Of a stretch of 53,811 bases of DNA, positions 8,078 through 16,353 are shown piece after piece. Position 1 is the stretch's first letter; every line of letters begins with the position of its first letter. This DNA is from Actinomycetota bacterium (lineage in GTDB: Bacteria; Actinomycetota; Geothermincolia; Geothermincolales; RBG-13-55-18): assembly GCA_016931915.1 (NCBI GenBank), contig JAFGDU010000154.1, positions 1-53,811 on the forward strand, written 5' to 3'. Position numbers and translations under genes: made by a program. Under the pieces are notes generated by a model. The model had not been told where the DNA came from. It did no database searches and worked only from the letters and a program-made list of their open reading frames with translations.

Positions 8078-8809
8078 TCAGTTGATGAAAGGCACCAGCC
8101 TCGCGAACCAGCCGGCGCGCGCCACCAGCCATCCCGAGAGCCTGCGCAGGAACCGCGGGCTCGGCACGCTTCCGTCCGGTGCAAGACGCCGGAACGAGTC
8201 CTCCCCGTGTATGCGGCCCAGCTCGCGCAGGGCTTCCAGGTCACCCCTGCGTTCGATCTCGCGCCATATGCACCGCCTGGAGTCGTCGACGACACACATG
8301 TCTCCTCGCTCCCCATACCTCGCGCAAGGCTCGTATTTCTTTCCCGAGGGGCATTCGCTCAAGGGACAGATGCCGCCGGTGAAGGCGATAACACAGTGGC
8401 CGCAGTTGGTGCACAGGCTGCGGGCCACCGGATCCTCGAGGCGCGATACCGGCACGCTGCCCACGGAATCGGCGGCCGGTATCACGGGTATCCCGGGCTC
8501 GCACAGGAATGCAGACTTCACCCCGGCAGCGCAGCTGATTATCACGAGTGCGTCGCTATCGCGGATGGACTTCGCGTTGATGCGCAGCGCCTGCCGCATT
8601 ATCTCCTCGGCACAGCAGGCAGTGACGCTGCGCGCGCATACGACCTCCCTGCCCGCGGCCTCCAGCGTCTTTCTCATAAACCTGATGCCGCGCGGGCCGC
8701 CCGTATCGCTGAGGTTGGCGCAGATGCCGCAGGACAGGATGGATACCTTGCCGGCGTCCCCCAACATGTAATCGAGCTCCTGCGCGGATTTCCATGCTGA
8801 TTTGTTCAT
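8078..8809 (-). CDS. metV: MetV-like protein (methylenetetrahydrofolate reductase C-terminal domain family)
   Basis: The C-terminal half carries the cysteine pattern of the MTHFR C-terminal/MetV domain: CTNCGHCVIAFTGGICPLSE followed by CPSGKKYEPCA (about residues 132-165). In acetogens and relatives MetV partners MetF, stabilising it and joining it to electron-transfer modules. The N-terminal ~110 residues contain further cysteines (ILSCGICANLSDTGG, ITACCAEE-like segment). Length (243) is normal for stand-alone MetV. GGGGGAG with 7-nt spacing supports the ATG. No metF is present here; the neighbour is an HdrD-like Fe-S protein, so it may be an electron-transfer adaptor in another pathway. A 155-nt gap separates it from paralog A. 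Confidence 0.7.
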   Translation of the reverse strand: MNKSAWKSAQELDYMLGDAGKVSILSCGICANLSDTGGPRGIRFMRKTLEAAGREVVCARSVTACCAEEIMRQALRINAKSIRDSDALVIISCAAGVKSAFLCEPGIPVIPAADSVGSVPVSRLEDPVARSLCTNCGHCVIAFTGGICPLSECPSGKKYEPCARYGERGDMCVVDDSRRCIWREIERRGDLEALRELGRIHGEDSFRRLAPDGSVPSPRFLRRLSGWLVARAGWFARLVPFIN

Positions 8810-8828
8810 ACCGCCACTCCCCCTGCCT

Positions 8829-10019
8829 TCAGGGCCGTATATGCGGGAGGGGCAGAGACACTTTCTTGAAAGCCAGCGGGGCCCTCTTGGCCAAGGCCCG
8901 GATGATGAGGGGCATGCGCCCTATCATGGGAGTGCTGATATCGTCTCCGAAAGCACGCAGCAACTCCTCCAGCATGTAATGAACCCTGATCCCCTGCAGC
9001 CAGCTGGTGGATGAAAGGGTTAGGTAGCAGCCGGGGCAGTTCACGGCCATCTGCCTGGTTCCCGAGTACTTCACCTCGCGGTACCTGCGGTTCTGTCCCC
9101 GTATGATATCCAGCGGGTTCCACCTGCGGGCGATGCTGGCGGCTCCACATGAGAGCGCGCGGTCCCGGTTGTGCTCCAACTCCACTGTCTCCACCCCGGC
9201 CGCACGGTAGATCTTACGCAGTGCTTCGTAGAAATCCGGCCCCAGCTCGCTCGTGTAGCAGGATTCGTGCACCGCCGCTCTATACCCCAGGGGCTTCACG
9301 GCTTCCAGTTCGCCCGCCTCCACCTTTTCCAGCAGCCATTCGTAGAGCGACACCAGCTGGAAGGGCAGGCGCTTTCCGTAGACCTTGGGCAGTATCCCGT
9401 TCAGGAAGTTATAGCAGGAAGCGCAGTAACAGACCATCCTCCCGATATCCAGCTCGCCGAAGCGGGCCAGCATCCTCTCGGTGATCTCCGTGTAGGTGTC
9501 CCAGGCCCCGCCGCGGTATGCCAGCTCACCGCAGCAGATGTCGCTGGGGCCGAACTTTGGCAGGTCCTTCAGGACCTGGGAATTCTCGATATCGTAGCAG
9601 ACCGTCTTGCCTATACAACCTACGAAGAGAACGTCCCCGGACGCAGGCGGTGGGGAGGCCCAGCGCCGCAGTATCTCCTGCTCCCCGAAGCTCAAAGAGG
9701 CGTACAGGTCCTGGAAGAGGCCGGGCGCGGGCAGGCCGTTGATGAAATATGGCAGCATGGCCGGCTTTGCATCGTCCCTGGCCGTTACGCGCTCCAGGAT
9801 GAGCTCGTATGGCCTCAGCCCCTCCGGACAGTAATTATTGCACTTGAAGCAGAGGGTGCACTCAGCGAAGACGCGCGGTGCCGGCTCTCCCGCGAGCAGG
9901 CTCGCGAATTCCGCCCTGGCCTCATCCTCCCCCATCTCCATGACCGGACATTTCATGAGGCATTCTCCGCATACGGTGCATTTATCCCAGTCGCAGCAGT
10001 CGGCGTAAGACATCGGCAT
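8829..10019 (-). CDS. HdrD/GlcF-like Fe-S oxidoreductase
   Basis: Cytoplasmic electron-transfer protein. Two N-terminal [4Fe-4S] ferredoxin motifs are complete: C14-C17-C20-C24 (CTVCGECLMKCP) and C54-C57-C60-C64 (CTLCFKCNNYCP). Two cysteine-rich CCG-type domains follow. The first has ICCGE and CYCASC; the second is incomplete, with SCG in place of CCG and NCPGC. It resembles HdrD and the Fe-S oxidoreductases that pass electrons from flavoproteins such as ETF or acyl-CoA dehydrogenase to membrane or disulfide acceptors. It leads the minus-strand operon with metV and paralog A and is divergent from an acyl-CoA dehydrogenase, which fits electron disposal from acyl-CoA oxidation (inference). Confidence 0.85.
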   Translation of the reverse strand: MPMSYADCCDWDKCTVCGECLMKCPVMEMGEDEARAEFASLLAGEPAPRVFAECTLCFKCNNYCPEGLRPYELILERVTARDDAKPAMLPYFINGLPAPGLFQDLYASLSFGEQEILRRWASPPPASGDVLFVGCIGKTVCYDIENSQVLKDLPKFGPSDICCGELAYRGGAWDTYTEITERMLARFGELDIGRMVCYCASCYNFLNGILPKVYGKRLPFQLVSLYEWLLEKVEAGELEAVKPLGYRAAVHESCYTSELGPDFYEALRKIYRAAGVETVELEHNRDRALSCGAASIARRWNPLDIIRGQNRRYREVKYSGTRQMAVNCPGCYLTLSSTSWLQGIRVHYMLEELLRAFGDDISTPMIGRMPLIIRALAKRAPLAFKKVSLPLPHIRP

Positions 10020-10232
10020 CCCCTTTCCCCTTTGCTACCATACACACGCCTCACATACTATACGAAAACAGGGCAGAGACGAAAGGCTCGGGCGTAAGGT
10101 CGCCGCCCTTGTAGCGCATTGACTGCACCCCGAGAACCAGGGCATTCACTTTTGCGGCCATGCTCGAGCAGCAGAACAGGACACCACGCAAAAGCCGGGA
10201 AAAGCCGCCATCGACATGTATAAGGATAGCGC

Positions 10233-10259
10233 TTGACAACAGGCGGTCTCAGGTATAAT
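10233..10259 (+). promoter_or_regulatory. Sigma70-type promoter of the acyl-CoA dehydrogenase operon
   Basis: Perfect hexamers TTGACA (10233-10238) and TATAAT (10254-10259) lie 15 bp apart, shorter than the usual 16-18. The operator begins five bases after the -10, so a bound repressor would cover the transcription start. Confidence 0.65.
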
Positions 10260-10264
10260 GTATA

Positions 10265-10291
10265 AATGACTAAATAAGTATTATGGTCATT
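10265..10291. promoter_or_regulatory. 27-bp palindromic operator, copy 1
   Basis: Half-sites AATGACTAAATAA and TATTATGGTCATT around a central G. The outer AATGAC/GTCATT arms are perfect. It is identical at 22 of 27 positions to the palindrome at 26870-26896 in front of the thiolase-SDR-TetR operon. Its size and position fit a TetR-family site; the TetR at 24093-24728 is the best candidate ligand-responsive repressor. Confidence 0.72.
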
Positions 10292-10376
10292 TATGAGAAG
10301 ATAGCCCCTTCTCTTGCCGTCGGTTAAACACAGATCGCACGCGTAGCAGAACAGATTTCCACAGGGAGGTAGCCGG

Positions 10377-11540
10377 TTGTTTCTGGACTATACCGACGAA
10401 CAGGCGCTTGTCGCTCACACGGCGAGGGAATTCGCCGAGCGCGAGATCGTACCCCTGGGCGAACGGTACGATTTCGACAAGCCCATCACGCGCGATGAAT
10501 TCAGGGAGATCTGGCAGGGCCTTCTCCCCGCCTTGATGCGTCTCCTGGAGGGAATGGACCCCAAGGACCTGGATTACATCTCGCTGGGTATCTTCATAGA
10601 GGAGTTCTTCAAGGCCAACCCCTCACTGGCATGTACCGTCGGCATGGCCCTCGGCCCCGCGGGCACCCTTTACCTCTTCGCCAGCGATGAGCTCAAGGCC
10701 AGGTATATCCCGCTGATCGTCAGCGCTCACAAGATCGGTTGCACCGCCATCACGGAACCCGACGTAGGATCCAATCCCGCCGAGGTACAATGCACGGCGG
10801 CAAGGGACGGTGACAGCTACGTCCTGAACGGCACGAAGACCTGGATCTCCTGTGCGCATATATCGGATGTGGCCCTGGTTACCTGCCGCGTCAGGGAGAA
10901 CGGCGGCGAAGAGCCTGGTATCATCCTGGTCGACCGCGAGGAATCGCCCTACGCCTCCAGCGAGCTGCCCCACCTGGGCCTGAAGGGATTTCCCACCGGG
11001 GAACTGTATTTCGACGACTGCCGCGTGCCGCTGTGCAATCGCGTCAAGGGCGAGCGCAAGAAGGGGGGCAGAGAAGGACTGAGAATGGTCTTTCAGGGTT
11101 TCGAATACGCCCGCATCGCCATGGCTCTGGGAGCGGTTGCCATGGCCCAGGCAGCCTTCGAATATGCCGTCTCCTACGCCAGGGAAAGAAGGCAGTGGGG
11201 GAAGCTCATCGGCGAGCACCAGATGGTCCAGGAGATGATAACGGACATGGCTACGGCCATAGACTGCGCCCGCCTGCTGGCCTACAGGGCGCTTTCATTG
11301 CTGCAGCAAGGCAAGCGCTGCGACCGCGAGGCCTGCATGGCCAAGTACTTCGCGACGGAGATGGCGGTGGAGGTGACGTCCAAGGCTATACAGATACACG
11401 GGGCAAACGGCCTTTCGGAGGAATACCCTCTGGAGCGCCTGTTCCGGGACGCACGCATGTTCACCATACCGGACGGGACGACCCAGATCCAGAAACTCAT
11501 CGTGGCCCGCGACATCCTGGGTCTGTCGGCCTTCAGTTGA
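10377..11540 (+). CDS. Acyl-CoA dehydrogenase with Asp at the usual catalytic Glu position
   Basis: FAD enzyme that introduces the alpha,beta double bond into an acyl-CoA. The start is TTG at 10377, with GGGAGG seven bases upstream. N-terminal helical domain, central beta domain (CTAITEPDVGSNP, GTKTWISCAHISD) and C-terminal helical domain (RERRQWGKLIGEHQMVQEM, IQIHGANGLSEEYPLERLFRD) are all present; 387 residues is standard. In the C-terminal IPDGTTQIQK segment, Asp occupies the place of the catalytic Glu of short/medium-chain enzymes (normally EGT). Asp bases are known in some cyclic acyl-CoA dehydrogenases, so an unusual substrate is possible. First gene of the plus operon, followed six bases downstream by the ribosome site of the synthetase fusion. 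Confidence 0.93.
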   Translation: MFLDYTDEQALVAHTAREFAEREIVPLGERYDFDKPITRDEFREIWQGLLPALMRLLEGMDPKDLDYISLGIFIEEFFKANPSLACTVGMALGPAGTLYLFASDELKARYIPLIVSAHKIGCTAITEPDVGSNPAEVQCTAARDGDSYVLNGTKTWISCAHISDVALVTCRVRENGGEEPGIILVDREESPYASSELPHLGLKGFPTGELYFDDCRVPLCNRVKGERKKGGREGLRMVFQGFEYARIAMALGAVAMAQAAFEYAVSYARERRQWGKLIGEHQMVQEMITDMATAIDCARLLAYRALSLLQQGKRCDREACMAKYFATEMAVEVTSKAIQIHGANGLSEEYPLERLFRDARMFTIPDGTTQIQKLIVARDILGLSAFS

Positions 11541-11552
11541 GGAGGAGTGTGC

Positions 11553-14348
11553 ATGGTTGCAGACAAAGGCCGTGAGGGGTGGACCTCCACCCGCGAGCTG
11601 AAGACCATCGCCGAGGGGAAGGGCCATAAAAGGACCCTGCACGGCGCCATCGAGCGCAATGCGCGCCTCGTGCCCGACCGCCCCGCGATCATCTGGGATG
11701 GGATTCGCCTGAGCTGGAGCGACCTTTCCCGCAACCTCAATCGCACCGCCAACGCCCTTCTCCGCCTGGGGGTCAAGGCATTCGAGAACGTGGGTATCAT
11801 GCTGCGCAACTCCAACCAGTACGTCGAGGCATTCGCCGCCTGCGGAGCCATCAAAGCCCGCCCCTTCAACATCAATTACCGCTACAAAGAGGATGAGCTG
11901 AAATATGTGCTGGAGAACGCCGACGGGGTGGTGGTGATCTGCAACCCCGAGTATGAGGAGACACTGGAGGCGGTCCGCCCGGGACTCCCCCTTCTGCGCC
12001 AGATCATCGTGTGCGGCACCAGCCGTCACGGCAACCCGGAATGGGACGAGGTGGTTGGAAAAGCTCCGGCCGAACCCCCCGCTCCCCCCTGGGGGATCGG
12101 GGACAACCGCACCGAGATCCTTTTCTACACCGGAGGAACCACGGGCATGCCCAAGGGGGTCCTCTGGCCGCAGGAGAACATTATCCGCATGATCGCCAAT
12201 AACATCAGCAACTCACTGGTGAAGAACCTGGGGCTCCTGGCCGAGGCCCCACCGCCCTCGCCGAGCAAACTGCTGGAGATGCTCGATCTGCCGCTGCGCG
12301 GCTCCCGGGCTATGTCCTCCATCTACCTGAAGTCGCTTTCCAATCAACGCATAATGGGGTTGGTGGGAGCGGTCCTCGAGAGGTATCTCCTCATCCCGCC
12401 TGGATCGGGACCACTGATCAAGGCGATGGGAAAGTCCTTCACCATCCTGCTGGGATCACCCCTCATGCACGGAGCTGCCTGGGTGGGAGCGATCCCCGTC
12501 ATCGCGGCCGGGGGCACGCTCTATTTTCTCCCCGATTCCCTTCATTTCGATCCCCACTCCCTGTGGAGCCTGGTGGAGAGGGAGCATATACACATCATCG
12601 AGATGGTAGGGGATGCCTTCGCGGTCCCCATGCTGGAGGCACTCGAGGACCGGGAATACGACCTCCGTCATGTAATGGTGCTGGGAAGCGGAGCCGTTAA
12701 ACTCTCTCCCTACATGAAGGAGAAGCTGCACGAGAAGCTGCCCAACGCCATGATCGCGGACACCCTCCTGGCCACCGAGGGCGGCGGCGCAGTCTCGGAG
12801 GCGTCGATCTCCACCGAACACAAGAGTTCGCGCAATTTCAGGATCAGGTCCTCGGGCAAGTTCCCGGTGATGGTAATAGACGAGGACGGCGAGTTCGTGC
12901 AGCCCGGCTCCGACCGCGTGGGGGTGCTGGCCTATAGCGGGCCCCAGTCCATAGGATACTGGAAGGACCCCGAGAAAACGGCAGCCACCTACGTGGAGAA
13001 GAACGGCCGCACCTGGGTGATGATCGGCGACATGTGTACGGTCCAGTCCGACGGCACCATCGACCTCATCGGACGTTCCCACGGCTGCATAAACAGCGGG
13101 GGGGAGAAGATATACCCCTACGAGGTGGAGAACATCTTCTTCACCCATCCCGCGGTGCGGGACGTGGCGGTGATCGGGGTACCGGACCCGCGCTGGGGTG
13201 AAGCGGTGACCGCCGTGGTGGAGCTGGTGGAAGGGTGGAATGATAGCGAGGAGCTGTCGCAGGAGCTCAACCTTTACATACGCGAGAAGATATCCGACTA
13301 CAAGTGCCCCAAGCACTACGTGTTCGTGGCATCGCTGGACCGGTCCGATGCGGGCAAGGTCTTCCACAGCAACCTGCGGCGTCGTGCCATAGAGGCCCTG
13401 GGCATGCGCGAGGAAGAGGGCGCCGCGACGGGATCGGGTACGCGGAACGTAAAGGAGCATGCCGAAGCTGGCGGCATGGAGAAAGGGGATGGAGGTGCAG
13501 CTATGGAGTATAAGTACCTGCAGCTGTCGGTAGAGGAAGGCGTGGGTGCCCTCACCATAAACCGGCCCCCCGGAAACGCCATCAGCGTTGACCTGGCCGA
13601 GGAGTTCATCTCCATGGCCAAAGACCTGACGGAGAACGAGGAGGTCCGCTGCGTGCTGCTCCGCAGCGACCTGCCCAAGTATTTCATGGTGGGAGCGGAC
13701 TTGAGGACCTTTCCGCCCGAACTGGTGAGCGATATCGACTTCAGCCGGCCGCAAGAGGAGGTGCTGCCGGTGGTCTTCGACCGGCTGGCGCCGCATATCG
13801 TAGACATGCTCAAGCGCGGGCAGGAGATGATGAACGCGGTGGAGAGGATACCCAAACCCACCGTAGCGGTGATCGGGGGGCATGCGTTGGGGGGAGGCCT
13901 GGAGCTCTGCATGGCCTGCGATTTCCGCATCATGGCCCGGGGCAGACCGCGGGTGGGACTGACCGAGACCAGCCTCAGCCTCATCCCCTCCGCCGGAGGC
14001 ACGCAGCGTCTGCCGCGACTCGTAGGCCGCGCCAAGGCCCTGGAGATGGTCCTGCTCGGAAAGAAGCTGGACGCCGACGAGGCGGAAGCGCTGGGGCTGG
14101 TCACCATGGCGGTCGACCCCGACATCCTGGAGGAAGAGGCGCTATCCATGGGCAAAGCCCTGGCCCATGGGGCGACGATGGCCATGGCCTGCGCCAAGAG
14201 ATGTATCATCGACGGCGAGGACATCCCCATCGACAGGGGGCTGGACCTGGAGACGGAGGCCATCTCCATGCTCACCAAGACCCATGACATGCTCGAGGGT
14301 ATCATGGCCTTCACGCAGGGACGGGAGCCGCACTACGCCGGCAAATGA
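11553..14348 (+). CDS. Fusion: acyl-CoA synthetase (AMP-forming) + enoyl-CoA hydratase
   Basis: A 931-residue two-domain protein. Residues ~1-620 form an AMP-forming acyl-CoA synthetase: P-loop YTGGTTGMPKGV, GDMCTVQSDGTIDLIGRS, GGEKIYPYEVE, and a C-terminal lobe ending DAGKVFHSNLRRRA. A low-complexity linker (~621-650) leads to an enoyl-CoA hydratase/isomerase domain (~651-931) with oxyanion segment GGHALGGGLELCMACDFRI and LIPSAGGTQRLPRLVGRAK; both candidate catalytic glutamates (GGLEL and GLTETS) are present. It would activate an acid to its CoA ester and hydrate the enoyl-CoA made by the upstream dehydrogenase. I choose ATG 11553 (GGAGGAG, spacing 5) over GTG 11547. A strong internal ribosome site precedes Met651. 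Confidence 0.9.
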   Translation: MVADKGREGWTSTRELKTIAEGKGHKRTLHGAIERNARLVPDRPAIIWDGIRLSWSDLSRNLNRTANALLRLGVKAFENVGIMLRNSNQYVEAFAACGAIKARPFNINYRYKEDELKYVLENADGVVVICNPEYEETLEAVRPGLPLLRQIIVCGTSRHGNPEWDEVVGKAPAEPPAPPWGIGDNRTEILFYTGGTTGMPKGVLWPQENIIRMIANNISNSLVKNLGLLAEAPPPSPSKLLEMLDLPLRGSRAMSSIYLKSLSNQRIMGLVGAVLERYLLIPPGSGPLIKAMGKSFTILLGSPLMHGAAWVGAIPVIAAGGTLYFLPDSLHFDPHSLWSLVEREHIHIIEMVGDAFAVPMLEALEDREYDLRHVMVLGSGAVKLSPYMKEKLHEKLPNAMIADTLLATEGGGAVSEASISTEHKSSRNFRIRSSGKFPVMVIDEDGEFVQPGSDRVGVLAYSGPQSIGYWKDPEKTAATYVEKNGRTWVMIGDMCTVQSDGTIDLIGRSHGCINSGGEKIYPYEVENIFFTHPAVRDVAVIGVPDPRWGEAVTAVVELVEGWNDSEELSQELNLYIREKISDYKCPKHYVFVASLDRSDAGKVFHSNLRRRAIEALGMREEEGAATGSGTRNVKEHAEAGGMEKGDGGAAMEYKYLQLSVEEGVGALTINRPPGNAISVDLAEEFISMAKDLTENEEVRCVLLRSDLPKYFMVGADLRTFPPELVSDIDFSRPQEEVLPVVFDRLAPHIVDMLKRGQEMMNAVERIPKPTVAVIGGHALGGGLELCMACDFRIMARGRPRVGLTETSLSLIPSAGGTQRLPRLVGRAKALEMVLLGKKLDADEAEALGLVTMAVDPDILEEEALSMGKALAHGATMAMACAKRCIIDGEDIPIDRGLDLETEAISMLTKTHDMLEGIMAFTQGREPHYAGK
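13491..13505 (+). promoter_or_regulatory. Internal Shine-Dalgarno and start for the hydratase domain
   Basis: GGAGGT (13491-13496) is followed six bases later by an in-frame ATG at 13503 (codon 651 of the fusion). The residues after this ATG (MEYKYLQLSVEEGVGALTI) are a typical beginning of an enoyl-CoA hydratase. The same mRNA could therefore give both the fused protein and a free hydratase, or the fusion may be a recent join of two genes. Confidence 0.6.
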
Positions 14349-14368
14349 GCTCGAGACGGGAGGCCGGG

Positions 14369-14437
14369 ATGGGTAGCGGGCCGCTCTGCTGGTGACCGGA
14401 GCCAACGGATTCGTTGGCGGTCATGTCTCCAGTCCGC
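14369..14437 (+). pseudogene. Remnant of the 5' end of an NAD-dependent epimerase/SDR gene
   Basis: From 14386 the plus strand encodes LLVTGANGFVGGHVS, the unmistakable nucleotide-binding start (GxxGFxG) of an extended SDR. A ribosome-like GGGAGG and an ATG (14369) lie upstream but are two bases out of frame. Deleting CT near 14384-14387 would restore MGSGPLLVTGANGFVGG. The rest of the gene is missing: the sequence runs into the 3' end of cheB at 14438-14440. It was evidently the next gene of the acyl-CoA operon before a rearrangement brought in the chemosensory cluster. Confidence 0.65.
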
Positions 14438-15475
14438 TCAGCCCATCTTCTTCACGATGTCCAATATTTTAGGGGCGATGTCCTGAAGGGGGGATACGTG
14501 CATGACCCCCCCCTCCTCTATTGCCGCCCTCGGCATACCGAACACTACACATGATTTTTCATCCTGCGCCAAGGTCACCGCTCCCGCGTCCTTCATTGCC
14601 CTCATGCCGCTGGCGCCGTCGGCACCCATGCCGGTAAGGATCACCCCCACGGCGTTTTTCCCCGCGTGTTTTGCCACCGAGTTGAAGAGTACGTCCACAC
14701 TAGGCCTCTGATGATGTACCACGGGACCTTCCTTTATGCGGACGAAGTAACGAGCACCGCTCTTGCGCAGGACCATGTGCTTGTTCCCGGGAGAGACCAA
14801 TGCCAACCCGGAATGAATGCTGTCCCCATCTTTTGCCTCCCTGACCTCCATGGCACATATGCTGTCTAGTCTCTGCGCGAACGAATGCGTGAATCCCTCC
14901 GGCATGTGCTGGACGATCATCGTACCGGGTCCGTTCGCCGGAAAGCCGCGCAGCACTTCCTTGATGGCTTCCGTGCCACCGGTCGATGCTCCGATAACGG
15001 CGATCTTTTGCGTGGTATATACGAGCTTCGGCACCTGTTTTTTTCTCGCACCCGTTTTCGCCTTCAGATCGATGACTTTTCCCATATCGACCTGGGCGGC
15101 TGCTTTTACGGTTTCCGCGATCTCTTGTGAGATCTTTTCGATCGTGTATGCCGAGTCCGGCTTCTTCAATACCTGTACGGCGCCCAGTTCGAGTGCCTTT
15201 ATAGCGGCATCGCTCCCCTTGCGGGTAAGCGAACTGACGACCACCACGGGAAGGGGATGGAATCTCATCAGTTTCTCCAGAAATGTCAACCCGTCCATGC
15301 GTGGCATCTCGAGGTCGAGGGTAATGACATCGGGGGAAAGACGGACGATTTTTTCCCTGGCTATATAGGGATCGAGCGCAGTTCCCACGACCTCGATCGA
15401 CGCGTCTTTGGCCAACTCCGCGCTCAACCTCTTGCGCACGACGGCTGAGTCGTCTACGATGAGCACCTTTATCAA
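14438..15475 (-). CDS. cheB: CheB chemoreceptor methylesterase/deamidase
   Basis: Removes methyl groups from (and deamidates) chemoreceptor glutamates. An N-terminal receiver domain (VDDSAV; phospho-acceptor Asp in TLDLEMPRMDGL; KKPDSAYT) is joined by a ~60-residue linker to a catalytic domain with Ser (VIGASTGGTEAI), His (QHMPEGFTHSFAQRL) and Asp (TGMGADGASGM). The 345-residue length is standard. The start is TTG 15475, 12 nt after the cheX stop; no closer ATG gives a complete receiver domain. Last gene of the eight-gene chemosensory operon. Confidence 0.95.
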   Translation of the reverse strand: MIKVLIVDDSAVVRKRLSAELAKDASIEVVGTALDPYIAREKIVRLSPDVITLDLEMPRMDGLTFLEKLMRFHPLPVVVVSSLTRKGSDAAIKALELGAVQVLKKPDSAYTIEKISQEIAETVKAAAQVDMGKVIDLKAKTGARKKQVPKLVYTTQKIAVIGASTGGTEAIKEVLRGFPANGPGTMIVQHMPEGFTHSFAQRLDSICAMEVREAKDGDSIHSGLALVSPGNKHMVLRKSGARYFVRIKEGPVVHHQRPSVDVLFNSVAKHAGKNAVGVILTGMGADGASGMRAMKDAGAVTLAQDEKSCVVFGMPRAAIEEGGVMHVSPLQDIAPKILDIVKKMG

Positions 15476-15487
15476 TCCGCACCCGCC

Positions 15488-15964
15488 CTATGATTCGCGT
15501 AGCAGCAGCAAGCTCAGCGCTTCACCCTCTATGACCAGTTCCGATTGCGCGATAATCTCTCCACGACCTGGCGCGGTCAAGGCCTCGAGATCCGGCCGCG
15601 CGAGATCCACGGGAGATTGTACGCTATAAACGTCCTGGTCCTTGAAAATACAGGGAAGAAACTCGCCACATATTATATTGAGGATTTCCTTCATGGCATC
15701 GTTGCCGTCCACGAGCCCGGAGAACTCGTTTTCCAGGCCGACCATGTCTGCGGCGAGCGCACCGGCCAGTTTCTCCGAGGTCATTGCGACCAGCGCTCCC
15801 GAGAAAGGACCCGCAAAGCGGAGAAGCGCGCCCGCCTCACATGGATTCGAGTAATGCGCATTAATCACGCTCTCCTGCGGTTCGATCAACGCAAAGGCGG
15901 TCGATTCAAGGACTGACGAGGCTGCCGCCTGGAGAGACGCGGAGAATGTTTCGCCGTCCATCAT
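15488..15964 (-). CDS. cheX: CheX/CheC-type CheY-P phosphatase
   Basis: A 158-residue protein resembling the CheC/CheX/FliY phosphatases, which speed hydrolysis of phospho-CheY. The signature ExxN occurs once, in KEILNIICGEFLP (about residues 91-103), as expected of CheX rather than CheC, which has two. The N-terminal part (ASSVLESTAFALIEPQ) and the Gly/Ala-rich strand region (GALLRFAGPFSGALVAM) also fit. Its ATG overlaps the stop of the upstream cheY (ATGA), so the pair is translationally coupled, consistent with a phosphatase acting on that regulator. Confidence 0.75.
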   Translation of the reverse strand: MMDGETFSASLQAAASSVLESTAFALIEPQESVINAHYSNPCEAGALLRFAGPFSGALVAMTSEKLAGALAADMVGLENEFSGLVDGNDAMKEILNIICGEFLPCIFKDQDVYSVQSPVDLARPDLEALTAPGRGEIIAQSELVIEGEALSLLLLRES

Positions 15965-16338
15965 ACCCTCAGCAACTCTTCGAACGCGGACTTGATCATT
16001 CTGGGGGCAAAGGGTTTCTTGATGAAAACAACGTTTTTTTCATCCCTCAGTTTATCCACCTTTTGCGCGCAGCCTTCAGCAGATACGACGATCACGGGCA
16101 GCTCCCGCAACGATTCATCGCCCTTCATCTTCTCAAGCAGGGCGAATCCATCCATCTCCGGCATGTTCAGATCCAGAAACAACAGGTCGATCCTCTCTCT
16201 TTGCAGCATTTCCCATGCCTCGCTGCCGTTCTCGGCAAAGAGGGTGAACCGGACAGGAAGTTCGGCCATCTTGACGGTACGGAAAATAATCTTACGCATC
16301 GTACTGGAGTCGTCGGCTATAAGAATATTGTATGACAT
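15961..16338 (-). CDS. cheY: CheY-like single-domain response regulator
   Basis: Receiver domain only (125 residues). IADDSSTMR supplies the acidic pocket, FLDLNMPEMDGF the phospho-acceptor Asp, VVSAEG the Thr/Ser switch and FIKKPFAP the conserved Lys. I choose the ATG at 16338 (MSYNILIADD) because GGTGG lies just upstream; an in-frame ATG at 16350 has no correctly spaced ribosome site. It follows cheD by 15 nt and overlaps cheX. Confidence 0.9.
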   Translation of the reverse strand: MSYNILIADDSSTMRKIIFRTVKMAELPVRFTLFAENGSEAWEMLQRERIDLLFLDLNMPEMDGFALLEKMKGDESLRELPVIVVSAEGCAQKVDKLRDEKNVVFIKKPFAPRMIKSAFEELLRV

Positions 16339-16353
16339 CTCCACCACCATCCT

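Larger units (their letters stand above)
10020..10376. other. Divergent promoter region between HdrD-like and acyl-CoA dehydrogenase operons
   Basis: A 357-bp region without a gene. On the plus side it contains a strong sigma70-type promoter and a palindromic operator (listed). On the minus side a possible -10 TATAGT lies about 60 bp before the HdrD-like start, without a clear -35. The operator is also shared, at sequence level, with the divergent region at 26870-26896. Confidence 0.6.

Noticed and set aside
6858-8132. Longer version of paralog A starting at ATG 8132
   Set aside because: It would overlap metV by 55 nt and add 70 residues without homology in paralog B; the TTG at 7922 aligns Cys7 of both paralogs and has a ribosome site.
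12456-13883. 475-codon minus-strand open frame
   Set aside because: It lies wholly antisense to the synthetase/hydratase fusion, whose motifs are unambiguous; low-complexity His/Leu-rich translation is a GC-rich shadow.
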